Assembly: GCF_005280655.1 (NCBI RefSeq)
Contig: NZ_CP040058.1
Span: forward strand, 2,952,001-3,016,000
Source of the DNA: Anaerostipes rhamnosivorans
Lineage (GTDB): Bacteria; Bacillota; Clostridia; Lachnospirales; Lachnospiraceae
DNA length: 64,000 nt
Direction: 5' to 3'
This document shows positions 8,610 through 17,459 of this stretch, one piece after another; within the stretch, counting starts at the first letter, position 1; each line of letters begins with the position of its first letter. Both the position numbers and the translations under genes were made by a program. The notes under the pieces were generated by a model. It was not told the DNA's origin, made no database searches, and was given only the letters and a program-made list of their open reading frames with translations.

Positions 8610-9179
8610 TTAAAGCACTTGAACTTGATAATATTCATGTTCTGAAATATAGAGTCCATAATAAATATGGACTACTGCCTCAATGATTTCTGAAACTTTT
8701 ATTTCATAGACAAGATGTGCAGGTTTCACTCTATCAATAAAAACTTTTGCAGGCTCCAGATCTGATACATAACCCTTGACAAGAACACTGAATGTATTCA
8801 CATCAGTATTTTCTTTTACTTCCACTTCGTATCCCAGCATTGAAGTAAGGACATCTTCAATTCTTTTTGGATTATTGAACCTGCGCCCCATTTTTTCCAA
8901 AAGATTTCTTTTCCGTTCTTCCTCTGAGACATTCTGCCCAGGTACTATCCCATACTGCTTTTCCCAATAATCAAGAGACCATAGATCTGCAGTCTGAACA
9001 AAGATCTGATCCTTAAAATGATCTGGAAATACATCTAATTCATCCAGAACTCTTCCAATACAATTAAATAAATGCAGTCCTGTATAAGCATCTCCATAGA
9101 CAGGACTCACAAACTCTATAATTTTCTGGGCTTCTGGACTGGTCAGTATGTTATCCATTAATTCCGTTTTATTATGCAT
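8610..9179 (-). CDS. Baseplate wedge protein, XkdU/YmfQ-like (DUF2313)
   Basis: 189 aa, usual size for the family that lies between baseplate J and the fibre in contractile tails. The N-terminus has the helix SPEAQKIIEFVSPVYGDAYTG. The middle part, QTADLWSLDYWEKQYGI followed by EERKRNLLEKMGRR, is the recognisable family core. The C-terminal beta region (VKPAHLVYEIK, YYGLYISEHEY) probably contacts the fibre. The start overlaps closely with the preceding baseplate J gene (12-bp gap), in one minus-strand operon. Confidence 0.85.
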   Translation of the reverse strand: MHNKTELMDNILTSPEAQKIIEFVSPVYGDAYTGLHLFNCIGRVLDELDVFPDHFKDQIFVQTADLWSLDYWEKQYGIVPGQNVSEEERKRNLLEKMGRRFNNPKRIEDVLTSMLGYEVEVKENTDVNTFSVLVKGYVSDLEPAKVFIDRVKPAHLVYEIKVSEIIEAVVHIYYGLYISEHEYYQVQVL

Positions 9180-9190
9180 TCAGATCCCCC

Positions 9191-10384
9191 CTAATTACTA
9201 TTTTCAGGTTCGTGCAAAGTGACTGCTGCCTCAGGAATAACATTTGGATCAACTAAAATATTATCTGTTTTTCCTTCTATTTCACCTTCTTTGCAGATCA
9301 ACAGACCGGAATAATCATAAATCCCCTCAGTATCACCCAGAAGATTAGAGATCTGAGTATATCTGATTTTACCTTCATCTACTGTAGTTTTCAGATAAGA
9401 GTTCACAGACTTTTTAAACGCATTTGTCACAGTGACAAGATCTGCCCCTGGTTTTAGTTCAACAGTAGCAGTTATATTGATTACAAGCTTATCCGGAGTT
9501 ACTACTTCCACCAAAGCATTGATAGGTGCCAGACGGTTTTCGGGATTATCAGGGCTCATAATATAGTTGGTCACCTTGTCCTTTAATTCCTGTAAATCTA
9601 ATTCATCATTTGAAGGTGTAATTACAATCTTCACTTTTCCGCTATTATCCTGGGGACTGAATATTGTTGCTGTATCTACACCTTCCACTGACAATGCCCA
9701 TCGTTTATAGTCACTGATATTGCCTACAAAAGAGTCTCCCTGGGACTGGTCATATTCCATAATCCGCTCTCTCAGGCTCTCATCATCTTCTTCCTCTGCC
9801 CCACCGGTAATCGGTGCTGGATTTGTTACCTCTGTAATACCGTCAATCAGATCCTCTTCAAGATTTACAGTATTATTAGCACTATTTCCATTCAGTCCCG
9901 GCTCCGTACATTGGATTTTTACATCCACACTGCCTTCAGAAGTAATTACTGCTTCCTCCAACGTTTCATACTCTTTTTCCGGTTCATCATTGATACTTTC
10001 TGTAGTAAATATACTTCCTTCTGGGATTACAGTGCCCGCAGTTCCCGTAATATGTAAAACTCCAGTGGCATTAATCGCTTCCTTCCGCTGAAACCCTCTC
10101 GTCTCTGCATGATAGTCAAGATAAGCACCTTCCGCGTATCTTGGCCAGATCAGCTTCAATGCTTCCACTAATTCAAATTCTTTCATTCTGGATACTTCAA
10201 TCGCAGTGGGTCTTGTGAGATCATATACATAACCTCCTTCAGACTTGTCTATGTCATCAGGAAGAATGTCCAGCATTTTTTTATGGATTTCTTCTTCACT
10301 CGATTGATCTAAAAAGGAAGGAATTTTGAAATCATCCTCTTCCAATTCTTCCTCATCTATTGTTTCTAAAAGTTCCTCATCCAT
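9191..10384 (-). CDS. Baseplate J-like protein (XkdT-like)
   Basis: 397 aa. Baseplate_J signatures include GAYLDYHAETRGFQRKEA, followed by a beta domain (GTAGTVIPEGSIFTTES), TNPAPITGGAEEEDDESLRERI and SQGDSFVGNISDYKRWAL. It builds the wedge ring around the hub of the contractile baseplate, with XkdS- and XkdU-type partners encoded on either side. The N-terminal 20 residues are very acidic. Ordinary length for the family. Confidence 0.92.
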   Translation of the reverse strand: MDEELLETIDEEELEEDDFKIPSFLDQSSEEEIHKKMLDILPDDIDKSEGGYVYDLTRPTAIEVSRMKEFELVEALKLIWPRYAEGAYLDYHAETRGFQRKEAINATGVLHITGTAGTVIPEGSIFTTESINDEPEKEYETLEEAVITSEGSVDVKIQCTEPGLNGNSANNTVNLEEDLIDGITEVTNPAPITGGAEEEDDESLRERIMEYDQSQGDSFVGNISDYKRWALSVEGVDTATIFSPQDNSGKVKIVITPSNDELDLQELKDKVTNYIMSPDNPENRLAPINALVEVVTPDKLVINITATVELKPGADLVTVTNAFKKSVNSYLKTTVDEGKIRYTQISNLLGDTEGIYDYSGLLICKEGEIEGKTDNILVDPNVIPEAAVTLHEPENSN

Positions 10385-10398
10385 CTGTATCCTCCTTT

Positions 10399-10869
10399 CT
10401 ATCTTTCGATTGTTGCTTTCAGTTCAATTTCATTGGAATCAATTCCAATTACATTACAGGTAACTTCCAGTGAATCAGCATTCATCCATTGAAATGTTAC
10501 GGACTGTACCATATCCGTTCTTCCATAGGGATCTGCCTCTAAAGCCTCTGTAATCTCATTTTCCAGAATACTTTCTGCTTCTTTTCTCGACTCTGCCTGA
10601 AAAGCACTCTCTATATCAATTCCGATATCATCACTGTAGGCCTGGCACACATATCGTTTTGTTCTCAATATTTTCATGCACCACTGGATCCATGCTTCCA
10701 CTCCGTTGGCCTCAACCAGTTTCTTAGTCCCATCTCTTTTAAAATCCTCCAGATTATCATCGAAATAGATGCTTTTTTTATATCCAACAGCTTCTTCATC
10801 CGAGTCATCATCAATTTCATCCAGTTCCAATTCTTCATCTTCAAAATCTTCCGGAAAAAGATTATCCAT
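10399..10869 (-). CDS. Baseplate protein, XkdS-like (DUF2634, gp25-type)
   Basis: 156 aa with a strongly acidic N-terminal 30 residues (DFEDEELELDEIDDDSDEE) and a compact C-terminal domain. In that domain GVEAWIQWCMKILRTKRYVCQAYSDDIG is typical of the DUF2634 relatives of T4 gp25, the sheath-baseplate connector. The ATG at 10869 is chosen because AGGTGATAG precedes it. It sits between XkdR- and XkdT-like genes, as in PBSX. Confidence 0.85.
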   Translation of the reverse strand: MDNLFPEDFEDEELELDEIDDDSDEEAVGYKKSIYFDDNLEDFKRDGTKKLVEANGVEAWIQWCMKILRTKRYVCQAYSDDIGIDIESAFQAESRKEAESILENEITEALEADPYGRTDMVQSVTFQWMNADSLEVTCNVIGIDSNEIELKATIER

Positions 10870-10880
10870 GCTATCACCTC

Positions 10881-11180
10881 TCATTCTTTCCCTTTAGATA
10901 TTTTACCAATCACCACCGGAGTCTCATCTGCCCATAGGACAACGACCCGATCCTGATCCTTCAATACAGATTTCTGTCTGCTTGTCACATCCTGGTCCTC
11001 ATCAAACTTACAGACAATATATTCCCCTTCTTCCATGACATCCTTTGGAAAACTATCCAATACCAGCCCTTTCTTTGTAATAGTTCCAAGCTCTGCCGTG
11101 GGGGAATATCCAAAATCTTTAACTTTTCCCATTCTTTTCTGCAAAATTGCAGCCAGTCTGACACTTCCTTTTGCAGCCAT
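10881..11180 (-). CDS. XkdR-like baseplate/spike accessory protein (DUF2577)
   Basis: 99 aa, small beta-rich protein of the DUF2577 type. A basic amphipathic start (GSVRLAAILQKRMG) is followed by an OB-like portion containing YIVCKFDEDQDVTSRQ and DQDRVVVLWADETPVVIGKI. Members lie between the hub protein XkdQ and XkdS in contractile tail loci and probably form part of the central spike. The ATG overlaps the last base of the XkdQ-like gene. Confidence 0.8.
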   Translation of the reverse strand: MAAKGSVRLAAILQKRMGKVKDFGYSPTAELGTITKKGLVLDSFPKDVMEEGEYIVCKFDEDQDVTSRQKSVLKDQDRVVVLWADETPVVIGKISKGKE

Positions 11181-12187
11181 TATTTCTCGACCTCCAATTT
11201 CATCTTCCCATTTAGACAGTCATGTTCAACGCCAACAACAATATAGTATCCTGCAAGTGCCCCTGCATTGCTTTTAATTTTGTGGCCCTTTCTGACATAA
11301 GGATTATTGACAGCCTCCAAGGTTCTTTCGTATTTTGGTTTTCCGTGCTCTTTCAGGATTTCCTTTGCTTCCTTCTTAGCGTGAACTGTTTTTTTATCAT
11401 CGGAATCTCTCATTATGATTTCTTGCAATGTACCATATTTTTTTGTATCACCTTTTACAACGGTAACTTTTTTAGGAGGCTGTTCCTTGGTGGATTGTGA
11501 TTCCTGCTCCCTATAAATAGCCACTTTTGTTATAACGCCATCCATAGTAACCTTTGTATTCTCAGTTAGAGCTGATTCTTTTTTGTTAATCGTATATATT
11601 TTGGTGTTTGTTCCCCTTTTTTTTACTGTCAGAGCTCCGCCTTCAAAAGAAATAACATATTTTGTACCAGTTTTCTTTTTCACCTCATTCAGCACTGCAA
11701 TAATCGCATCTGATACGTTAACTTCACGTATAATGGTCCGTTTGTGTTTAATGTTCTTATACTGAAAGTCGAGTTTGACTCCCCATCGTTTACAGATTGT
11801 CTGAAGAATACTCTTCGTACTTTTCCCTTTAGCAAAGAAAAAGTTATCTTTTGTATTCTGAAGATAAATCAGTCTGTCATAGGCGGTTAGTGACAGGTCT
11901 TTTGTAACGTCACTGGTATAATCTTTCTCCCAGATTGTCCCCCTAAATATTTCCTTATAATGCTTCCCAGTCTTACAGGATAATATCAGAGTGTCTCTGA
12001 CCGTGATGTTATTATACAAATACTTCTTTTTATCTTTGATATTAGGTATTGTAATTGTAACTCCCTGAGCCAGATCATCCTGATTTTGTGTAACCGTTAG
12101 GCCAGTTAAAATCTTGGAAACATTGTAAACAGCTTTTTTTGTTTTGATGGTACATTTATAAATAGGGTTCTGGAGTGTCCCTTCCAT
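11180..12187 (-). CDS. Tail hub protein, XkdQ/YqbQ-like (gpD/gp27 type)
   Basis: 335 aa. The N-terminal beta barrel (LTGLTVTQNQDDLAQGVTI, TVRDTLILSCKTG) and C-terminal barrel (NPYVRKGHKIKSNAGALAG, YYIVVGVEHDCLNGKM) are typical of hub proteins that join tube to spike. The central helices (AIIAVLNEVKKKTGTKYVI) also fit. Ordinary length. The preceding gene is the LysM-type XkdP-like protein and the following one the XkdR-like protein. Confidence 0.87.
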   Translation of the reverse strand: MEGTLQNPIYKCTIKTKKAVYNVSKILTGLTVTQNQDDLAQGVTITIPNIKDKKKYLYNNITVRDTLILSCKTGKHYKEIFRGTIWEKDYTSDVTKDLSLTAYDRLIYLQNTKDNFFFAKGKSTKSILQTICKRWGVKLDFQYKNIKHKRTIIREVNVSDAIIAVLNEVKKKTGTKYVISFEGGALTVKKRGTNTKIYTINKKESALTENTKVTMDGVITKVAIYREQESQSTKEQPPKKVTVVKGDTKKYGTLQEIIMRDSDDKKTVHAKKEAKEILKEHGKPKYERTLEAVNNPYVRKGHKIKSNAGALAGYYIVVGVEHDCLNGKMKLEVEK

Positions 12188-12198
12188 AAGATTTCCTC

Positions 12199-13167
12199 CT
12201 AACTAACCATCTTGGTCAAAGTTTTGATACCTGCCATTCCGTCAGCTTTTAAATTATGTTTTCTCTGGTAGGTTTTAATTTTTGCCTTTGTTTTAGGTCC
12301 ATAAATTCCATCTTTCGTTGCTCCGACTTTGCCCTGTACGAACTTAACGACTTCGCCCCTGCTTCCGCTTTTAATAACAATTTTTTTCAAAATGGTCTTT
12401 GTGGATGAGTCTAGCTTTCCATTTACCGGAACCTTGCCATATTTTTTATCCTTATTGATAGCTTTCTGCAAAGCAAGGATCGATAATTTTTTCTTCTCAG
12501 CTGCAGTCGCTGGTGGAATTGTCAGCACCTGTCCTCTATAAATTGTGTATTGGGATTTTACTTTTTTTCCCTCTTTTTTCTTTTTCGCATTTTCTTTATC
12601 AATTAAAGTCTTATTTGCCTTATAAATCCTTTGATACTTTGTACCATCACCATAAAACTTCTTAGAGATATCCCTTAAAGTCTCTGAGTTTCTGCCTACC
12701 TTATATTTTTTTGTACCTTTCTTACTTTTCCTCACGGTTCGCTTCAGTTTTAATTCTGCCGCTTCGATAAACGAAATCGTATATTTATAATCTCCTGCAG
12801 CGGAAAGGGTGCAGGTAAATTCATTTACATACATTAGCTTTGATTTAAAGGCAGTTTTCGATATTTCAACCTGTACTTTTTTATGTTTTTGCCGCCAACG
12901 CTCAATCTTATCTATATAGAAACCGGGCTGTTTCAGTGTTCCCTGAATAAACTCAAACTTTTCTCTGGTGATTGCCGGGAAAATACCTTCCCAGCCGATA
13001 GTGCACAAATTACGTCCCTTGGGAATGCTGACTTTTCCTAAATCTAAAATCTCGTACTCTTGGAGCCTGGAGGAATTTTTGTATTCTAACTCTCCTGGCA
13101 GAAGCGGAATTGTAATACCGCCATCTTTATTTCCCGGCTCGTATAATTTAATACTTACTTCTTTCAC
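12199..13167 (-). CDS. XkdP-like tail protein with LysM and peptidoglycan-binding domain
   Basis: 322 aa. The N-terminal ~130 residues match the XkdP/gp53-type baseplate protein (PLLPGELEYKNSSRLQEYEI; GWEGIFPAI). A LysM-like unit follows (RDISKKFYGDGTKYQRIYKAN ... VLTIP, about 158-220). The C-terminus (about 252-322) is a PG_binding_1-like domain ending VGATKDGIYGPKTK ... DGMAGIKTLTKM. Usual XkdP proteins stop after LysM, so the extra wall-binding module is notable. It may help the tip dock to peptidoglycan during penetration. Confidence 0.83.
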   Translation of the reverse strand: MKEVSIKLYEPGNKDGGITIPLLPGELEYKNSSRLQEYEILDLGKVSIPKGRNLCTIGWEGIFPAITREKFEFIQGTLKQPGFYIDKIERWRQKHKKVQVEISKTAFKSKLMYVNEFTCTLSAAGDYKYTISFIEAAELKLKRTVRKSKKGTKKYKVGRNSETLRDISKKFYGDGTKYQRIYKANKTLIDKENAKKKKEGKKVKSQYTIYRGQVLTIPPATAAEKKKLSILALQKAINKDKKYGKVPVNGKLDSSTKTILKKIVIKSGSRGEVVKFVQGKVGATKDGIYGPKTKAKIKTYQRKHNLKADGMAGIKTLTKMVS

Positions 13168-13186
13168 ATTTTCCTCCTTTCATCTG

Positions 13187-14881
13187 TTATGCCACTGGAA
13201 TATTCTTATAGGCTCCTTCGACAGCATCTGCAATGATAGAACAGAGCTCATCCGACACCTGTCCCCTCTGGGCTTTTAATAGCTGCAGTAAATCTACATT
13301 TTTTCCAGATCCTCCACCGTTTCCTTTTACATTGATAGAAATATTGCCTACAGAAACTTTTACCGGAGATTTTTTGTGATTTGCCGAGGTTTTGCCTTTG
13401 CTCTCTGTTTTATGTACTGCAGTCTTTTTAGATTTTTTAACAGACCCAGCCGACTTACCTCCCACTATCGCTCCATTGGCATAGCCCGGGACTCCAAGCA
13501 TAGCACCTGCCTGATTCCACAAATCCAACCCTCTTTGACGTCGCTTACTTCCCAGTGGAATGATAGCCTCAGGTCCATCTTCGCCCACATAGCTCAGTGT
13601 TGTTTTGTTTACAAAACCACCATCCGCATGTGGAATTGCTGGAGATGCAAAAGGTAGCAATCCCCCGGACTTTGACTTATGAAGTAATTCTTTTTGTTTC
13701 TTTTCTCTTTCTCTCCTTGAAATCCTAGGATGGCTTCTTCTTGAAGAATTTCTTTGACCTGAGTGTGTCCCTACATTTGATTTTGATGGAAGAATAGGTT
13801 TTTTTATACCAACATTCCAGGGCTGAAGCATTTGAAGAACTGGCGGTTTCTTGGGTTTATATATTTCTTCTTTCTGTCCAGGTTTCTTAATAACCAACCC
13901 ATTTGCAGTTTCTTTGATCCAATAAGTATTTTTCTTATTATGAGAATCTGGCTTTTTGGGAACAAGATCTTTTTTTTCTTTATCCCAGACTGCTCCATTT
14001 TTATCTCTTAAATTATCTAAATAATTATCTTGTGAAAATCCCATCGCCTTCCCCAGAGCTTTCTTGATTCCTTCTTTTGCTATGCTTCTTACAATTTTCG
14101 GAACTTTGATATTTTCAGGTATTTTAATGTTTTTGGGTAATTTGTTTCCGGAAATTGAAATAATTTTGCCTACTCCTTTAAATACTGTGCCTAACAATAT
14201 ATCTCCTGATGTGTCCAGTATTTTTTTTGCAATTTCCTTTCCAGGATCTTCTGCCACTACAACATCGTGTATATCAGATATTTTAGCTAAAATTTGGGCT
14301 TTCGGACTAATTACATCTCTTATTTCCTTAGGTAATCTATTCATTGCATTACCAATCTGTGGGCCGAACAAATCATTAAATGTATTGTCATATTCTTGAT
14401 CTGCATAAGCTATAACTTGATTTTTAATTTTTTCTTTCCAATAATCAACAACCCCTCTTCTAAACTCTTTCTCTTCTTCAGCAAGCTTTTCGGCTTCAGG
14501 CGCAACTCCCATATTAGAATTGTTCATTACCCACTCTGTAGAAACACTTCCTGAAGATAATAGTTTATTCTTTTCATTCATTTGCCACCGATTTGGATTT
14601 CTGTCAGAGAAGAATTTTTTTATTCTTTTATTCATCTGATTTTCCAAATATTTAAATTCCTGTACTTCTTTCTGAGAAAAAGATTTTTTCTCTCCTGCAA
14701 CAATTTTATCAATACCTTTTGGTATTTTCCCTGTCTTAGCATAAATCTCAGCAACTTTTTTATTTGTCCCATATGGATCTTTTTCAAAATCTAAATCGCC
14801 AATTCCAACTTTCTTTTTCTTTCTATATCCAGTAGAAGTATATTCATATTCATCTCCACCAATCACAATTGTGTCTGACAA
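13187..14881 (-). CDS. Tape measure protein (short, atypical N-terminus)
   Basis: 564 aa. The C-terminal third carries the tape-measure signature ADGGFVNKTTLSYVGEDGPE followed by AIIPLGSKRRQRGLDLWNQA and a Gly-rich tail. The N-terminal half (MSDTIVIGGDEYEYTS...) is charged, with a small-residue amphipathic stretch near 190-260, and lacks the long TP901-type coiled coil I would expect. The start is a TTG at 14881 with AAGGAGGGGGAG upstream. The gene overlaps the end of the frameshifted chaperone by a few bases. By the usual ~1.5 A per residue it would specify a short tail, under about 90 nm. Confidence 0.75.
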   Translation of the reverse strand: MSDTIVIGGDEYEYTSTGYRKKKKVGIGDLDFEKDPYGTNKKVAEIYAKTGKIPKGIDKIVAGEKKSFSQKEVQEFKYLENQMNKRIKKFFSDRNPNRWQMNEKNKLLSSGSVSTEWVMNNSNMGVAPEAEKLAEEEKEFRRGVVDYWKEKIKNQVIAYADQEYDNTFNDLFGPQIGNAMNRLPKEIRDVISPKAQILAKISDIHDVVVAEDPGKEIAKKILDTSGDILLGTVFKGVGKIISISGNKLPKNIKIPENIKVPKIVRSIAKEGIKKALGKAMGFSQDNYLDNLRDKNGAVWDKEKKDLVPKKPDSHNKKNTYWIKETANGLVIKKPGQKEEIYKPKKPPVLQMLQPWNVGIKKPILPSKSNVGTHSGQRNSSRRSHPRISRREREKKQKELLHKSKSGGLLPFASPAIPHADGGFVNKTTLSYVGEDGPEAIIPLGSKRRQRGLDLWNQAGAMLGVPGYANGAIVGGKSAGSVKKSKKTAVHKTESKGKTSANHKKSPVKVSVGNISINVKGNGGGSGKNVDLLQLLKAQRGQVSDELCSIIADAVEGAYKNIPVA

Positions 14882-14882
14882 T

Positions 14883-15556
14883 TTACTCCCCCTCCTTCCA
14901 TTCCAAATAATTTTCCAATTCTATTTCTGTGGAGGCAAGGACAAAAGCCCTCTCCCCCCGGCCCAAGCCGAGGATCTCTGAGGGCAGTTTTCCCTGTTTC
15001 TGCCAGATGTAATGTAGCTTCCAGGCTAGCGGACTAGCCTCAATCAGTTTTTTGCGTAGTCCTCCACAGTTACCTCAGAGTCATAAAATCCACTTAGTTT
15101 ATCAATTTGATCGTCAATTGCGTCTTTTTCTCCGGCTCTCAGCACCGTATTAATTACATCAATTCCCTGCAGTACAGAAAAACCTTTTCTTTCAAGGCCA
15201 TCCATTACTGTTGGATTATCCCACACATTTTCCTTATCCACGGTTGCCAGATAGATTTTCCATGCAGTAAATTCTTCAATTCTTAACTCTTTTTCAATCG
15301 GCGGTAATTTAGGATTATTGGGGTTTGCCATTTTCACTACTGATTTTCTTCGCGCAGTCAGTAATTCCTCTTCACTCAATGGACGGATTTTAAAGGAAAA
15401 AAACAATTTACCTTTCCTTTTGATCTGGATTTCTGTCTGAAGAGCGTCATCTGTTCTGAAATCTGCTGCTGCCAGCAGCCCCTGTACTAAATCCATCTCA
15501 TTTTCCTTTGTCACTTCGATTCCCTGTTCTACACTTGTGTTCGCTACATTTTCCAT
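14883..15556 (-). CDS. Tail assembly chaperone, -1 frameshift product (gpGT/XkdN-XkdO' type)
   Basis: Inferred fusion made by a -1 slip at 15047-15053. After ...DYAKK it continues in the -1 frame for 54 residues: the start is LIEASPLAWKLHYIWQK and the core is GKLPSEILGLGRGERAF, ending EWKEGE at 14885. The extension has the typical LPSEIL...GERAF...ASxEIELE pattern of the longer chaperone in many contractile tail loci. The 224-aa product would bind the tape measure, while the short form coats tube subunits. The -1 frame has no sensible independent start or ribosome binding site. Confidence 0.85.
15024..15053 (-). promoter_or_regulatory. Programmed -1 frameshift signal
   Basis: The canonical slippery heptamer A AAA AAC (15047-15053, in zero frame as GCA AAA AAC) is immediately followed by the TGA stop. 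Seven nt downstream is a perfect hairpin GGCTAG-TCCG-CTAGCC (15024-15039). Heptamer, spacer and stem match the known design of tail-chaperone frameshift sites. Confidence 0.88.
15044..15556 (-). CDS. Tail assembly chaperone, short form (XkdN-like, gpG type)
   Basis: 170 aa. The acidic N-terminus (VEQGIEVTKENEMDLVQGLL) is followed by a beta/alpha domain (RKGKLFFSFKIRPLSEEELLTARRKS) and ends VEDYAKN at a TGA that is part of a frameshift signal. It lies in the conserved position between tube (XkdM-like) and tape measure genes. It should keep the tape measure and tube subunits soluble during tail assembly and be absent from the finished particle. The ATG at 15556 follows GGAGG. Confidence 0.88.
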   Translation of the reverse strand: MENVANTSVEQGIEVTKENEMDLVQGLLAAADFRTDDALQTEIQIKRKGKLFFSFKIRPLSEEELLTARRKSVVKMANPNNPKLPPIEKELRIEEFTAWKIYLATVDKENVWDNPTVMDGLERKGFSVLQGIDVINTVLRAGEKDAIDDQIDKLSGFYDSEVTVEDYAKN

Positions 15557-15570
15557 CTTTTATATCCTCC

Positions 15571-16035
15571 TTATTTACCGATTGATAATATTTCTTCAAA
15601 AACCGGAATACTGTTGATCGTGAAACTCTGCTGTCTGGTAATCACTTCACCAGCTTTCAAAGTCATAATGTCAAAGTCTCCGTTTGGAATACAATTCCTT
15701 AGTGTCAATTTTTGTTCCTTTTTATCCAAAGAACGTGTTGCAGTGCTTTGGAAATCATATTTCGGTATTTCACCCTCGGCAAGCTTTTTCAGGATCGGAT
15801 CCATTAAAATATCATCTCTGACAACTGCCCCTGAAAAAGTAAGGGTGAATTTAACCTTATTTGGAATTGAATACTCCTGTACATCCCCTAATGGCTGATA
15901 TTCGATATTTCCAAAGCTGGCCTTAATCTCATAATCTTTTATTTCTGCTAATAAAATTCTCTCTTTTCCATCAAAAATAAATAATTTTCCGTCATTTCCT
16001 GTCATTACTGTACGTACATCAATTTTATCACTCAT
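15571..16035 (-). CDS. Tail tube protein (XkdM-like)
   Basis: 154 aa, standard tube length. XkdM-type features are DVRTVMTGNDGKLFIFDGKE, the ASFGNIEYQPLGDVQEYSIP segment and the beta-rich C-terminus ending with GEVITRQQSFTINSIPVFEE. It polymerises into the inner tube pushed through the target envelope. Located directly after the sheath gene with a 12-bp gap, same operon. Confidence 0.9.
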   Translation of the reverse strand: MSDKIDVRTVMTGNDGKLFIFDGKERILLAEIKDYEIKASFGNIEYQPLGDVQEYSIPNKVKFTLTFSGAVVRDDILMDPILKKLAEGEIPKYDFQSTATRSLDKKEQKLTLRNCIPNGDFDIMTLKAGEVITRQQSFTINSIPVFEEILSIGK

Positions 16036-16046
16036 TCTTTCTCCCC

Positions 16047-17456
16047 CTATTCTCCTGAAAAGCTGAACTTATAGTTCAGATAAATTTTTTCTAAGCTGTC
16101 AATGTCAGATGCCTCAATAATAAAATGTGCATTATCCGGGCCATGTGCCTGTTCCGGATCCTCATAGAAATTTGCACCATCCATTAATTTTCCTTCGTTC
16201 ACCATTGCGATCAAAACATCCTGTGCCACTTTCACTACATTGGAAATACCGTCTGAGTCACAGTTTACCTTTCCAACCAGAGGTGTGATTGTTCTGTCGA
16301 TTCTGTCAAACATTTCATATCTGGTCATTGTACGGCGGATCTTTTTCCATCCTGCATCCTGGTTTTCATTTAACGTTGTCAGTGTATTCACTCCGCTGTC
16401 AAACCAAACTTCCCCCTCCTCACTTGGTGAGAGAAGAAGCATGCCGTTTTCAATGGCGTGAATATAATCTTCGTTTTTCAAAACTTCAAGAGTATCGACT
16501 GCATTCGGAATAACAGTATGTACAACGGACTTATTGGATGGAGTGCTTCCGATAATACCTGCCTGAATAGTAACTGCCTCATAGCCGTCTACTTTATTGC
16601 CCTCTGCATCCACATAACCGCTTCCAGCATAGATAAAGTATTCGGAATCAAATGATTTTGCATGTTCCATCCGCTCTTCAAAAGCAACATCACTTCCCTC
16701 TCCGACAACACAGGAACCAATGGAACCATTATTCTTTAACCTTTTCATATATGCTTTTAACAGCTCATGTACAGCAGTATCTACGGTATCTGTTACGAGA
16801 ACATTCCACTTATAAGCTTCAAAGGCCTCCAATGCCGCACTGTATTCTGCGTTTGTAACTGTGGGATTGGTTCCCGGAGTAATCTCCTGCTGTACGACTG
16901 AAACTGGTTTTTTGTCTTCCGCAGCTTTTTCAGCATGAAAAACAGCTGATTTTGCGTTAATAATTTCAGTAAGAATCTGTCCTTCATCACCGTCAGCCTG
17001 TACTTCATATTCAAACTTTTCCTTTAAAACAGCTCCCTGATATACAGAAAACTCTCTCTTTGTTTCACTTCCTAATTTCTGTTTTAATGAGACCGCAAAT
17101 GTAATATCCGTTGGATATTTTGTTTCCAGAGAAACCACAGCTGCATCCTCAGCATCTTTCAGATCCAGTGTTCCCTTGGTGCCCCCTGTCCCCAAACGAT
17201 ACACATGAACCTTGGCAGCCCCTCCTTCAAAAAGATTCGTTGCCCCTTTTACTGTCCCTCCTACACCATACATTTCCTTGAGTGTATCCTGTTTTGTGTG
17301 AATTGTGACAACTCCTACAGGACCAAAATCAGCTTTTACCGGAATTGCAAAAACTCCTGTCATCGCTCCTGCTACAAGCTTTTTATCCTCTGTTGAATAC
17401 CTTCTGTAAACTCCGGGTCTTACCTTTTCTTCCCCTGCCTGATATGTTCCTCCCAT
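16047..17456 (-). CDS. Contractile tail sheath protein (XkdK-like)
   Basis: 469 aa, ordinary for a sheath. The N-terminus GTYQAGEEKVRPGVYRRYST is the family signature; other sheath blocks are FGPVGVVTIHTKQDTLKEM, the VLVTDTVDTAVHELLKAYM domain and a C-terminal beta strand region with HFIIEASDIDSLEKIYLNY. The presence of a sheath makes this a contractile (myovirus/R-type) tail rather than a flexible one. Its ribosome binding site AAGGAGG overlaps the small gene upstream. Confidence 0.93.
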   Translation of the reverse strand: MGGTYQAGEEKVRPGVYRRYSTEDKKLVAGAMTGVFAIPVKADFGPVGVVTIHTKQDTLKEMYGVGGTVKGATNLFEGGAAKVHVYRLGTGGTKGTLDLKDAEDAAVVSLETKYPTDITFAVSLKQKLGSETKREFSVYQGAVLKEKFEYEVQADGDEGQILTEIINAKSAVFHAEKAAEDKKPVSVVQQEITPGTNPTVTNAEYSAALEAFEAYKWNVLVTDTVDTAVHELLKAYMKRLKNNGSIGSCVVGEGSDVAFEERMEHAKSFDSEYFIYAGSGYVDAEGNKVDGYEAVTIQAGIIGSTPSNKSVVHTVIPNAVDTLEVLKNEDYIHAIENGMLLLSPSEEGEVWFDSGVNTLTTLNENQDAGWKKIRRTMTRYEMFDRIDRTITPLVGKVNCDSDGISNVVKVAQDVLIAMVNEGKLMDGANFYEDPEQAHGPDNAHFIIEASDIDSLEKIYLNYKFSFSGE

Positions 17457-17459
17457 AGT

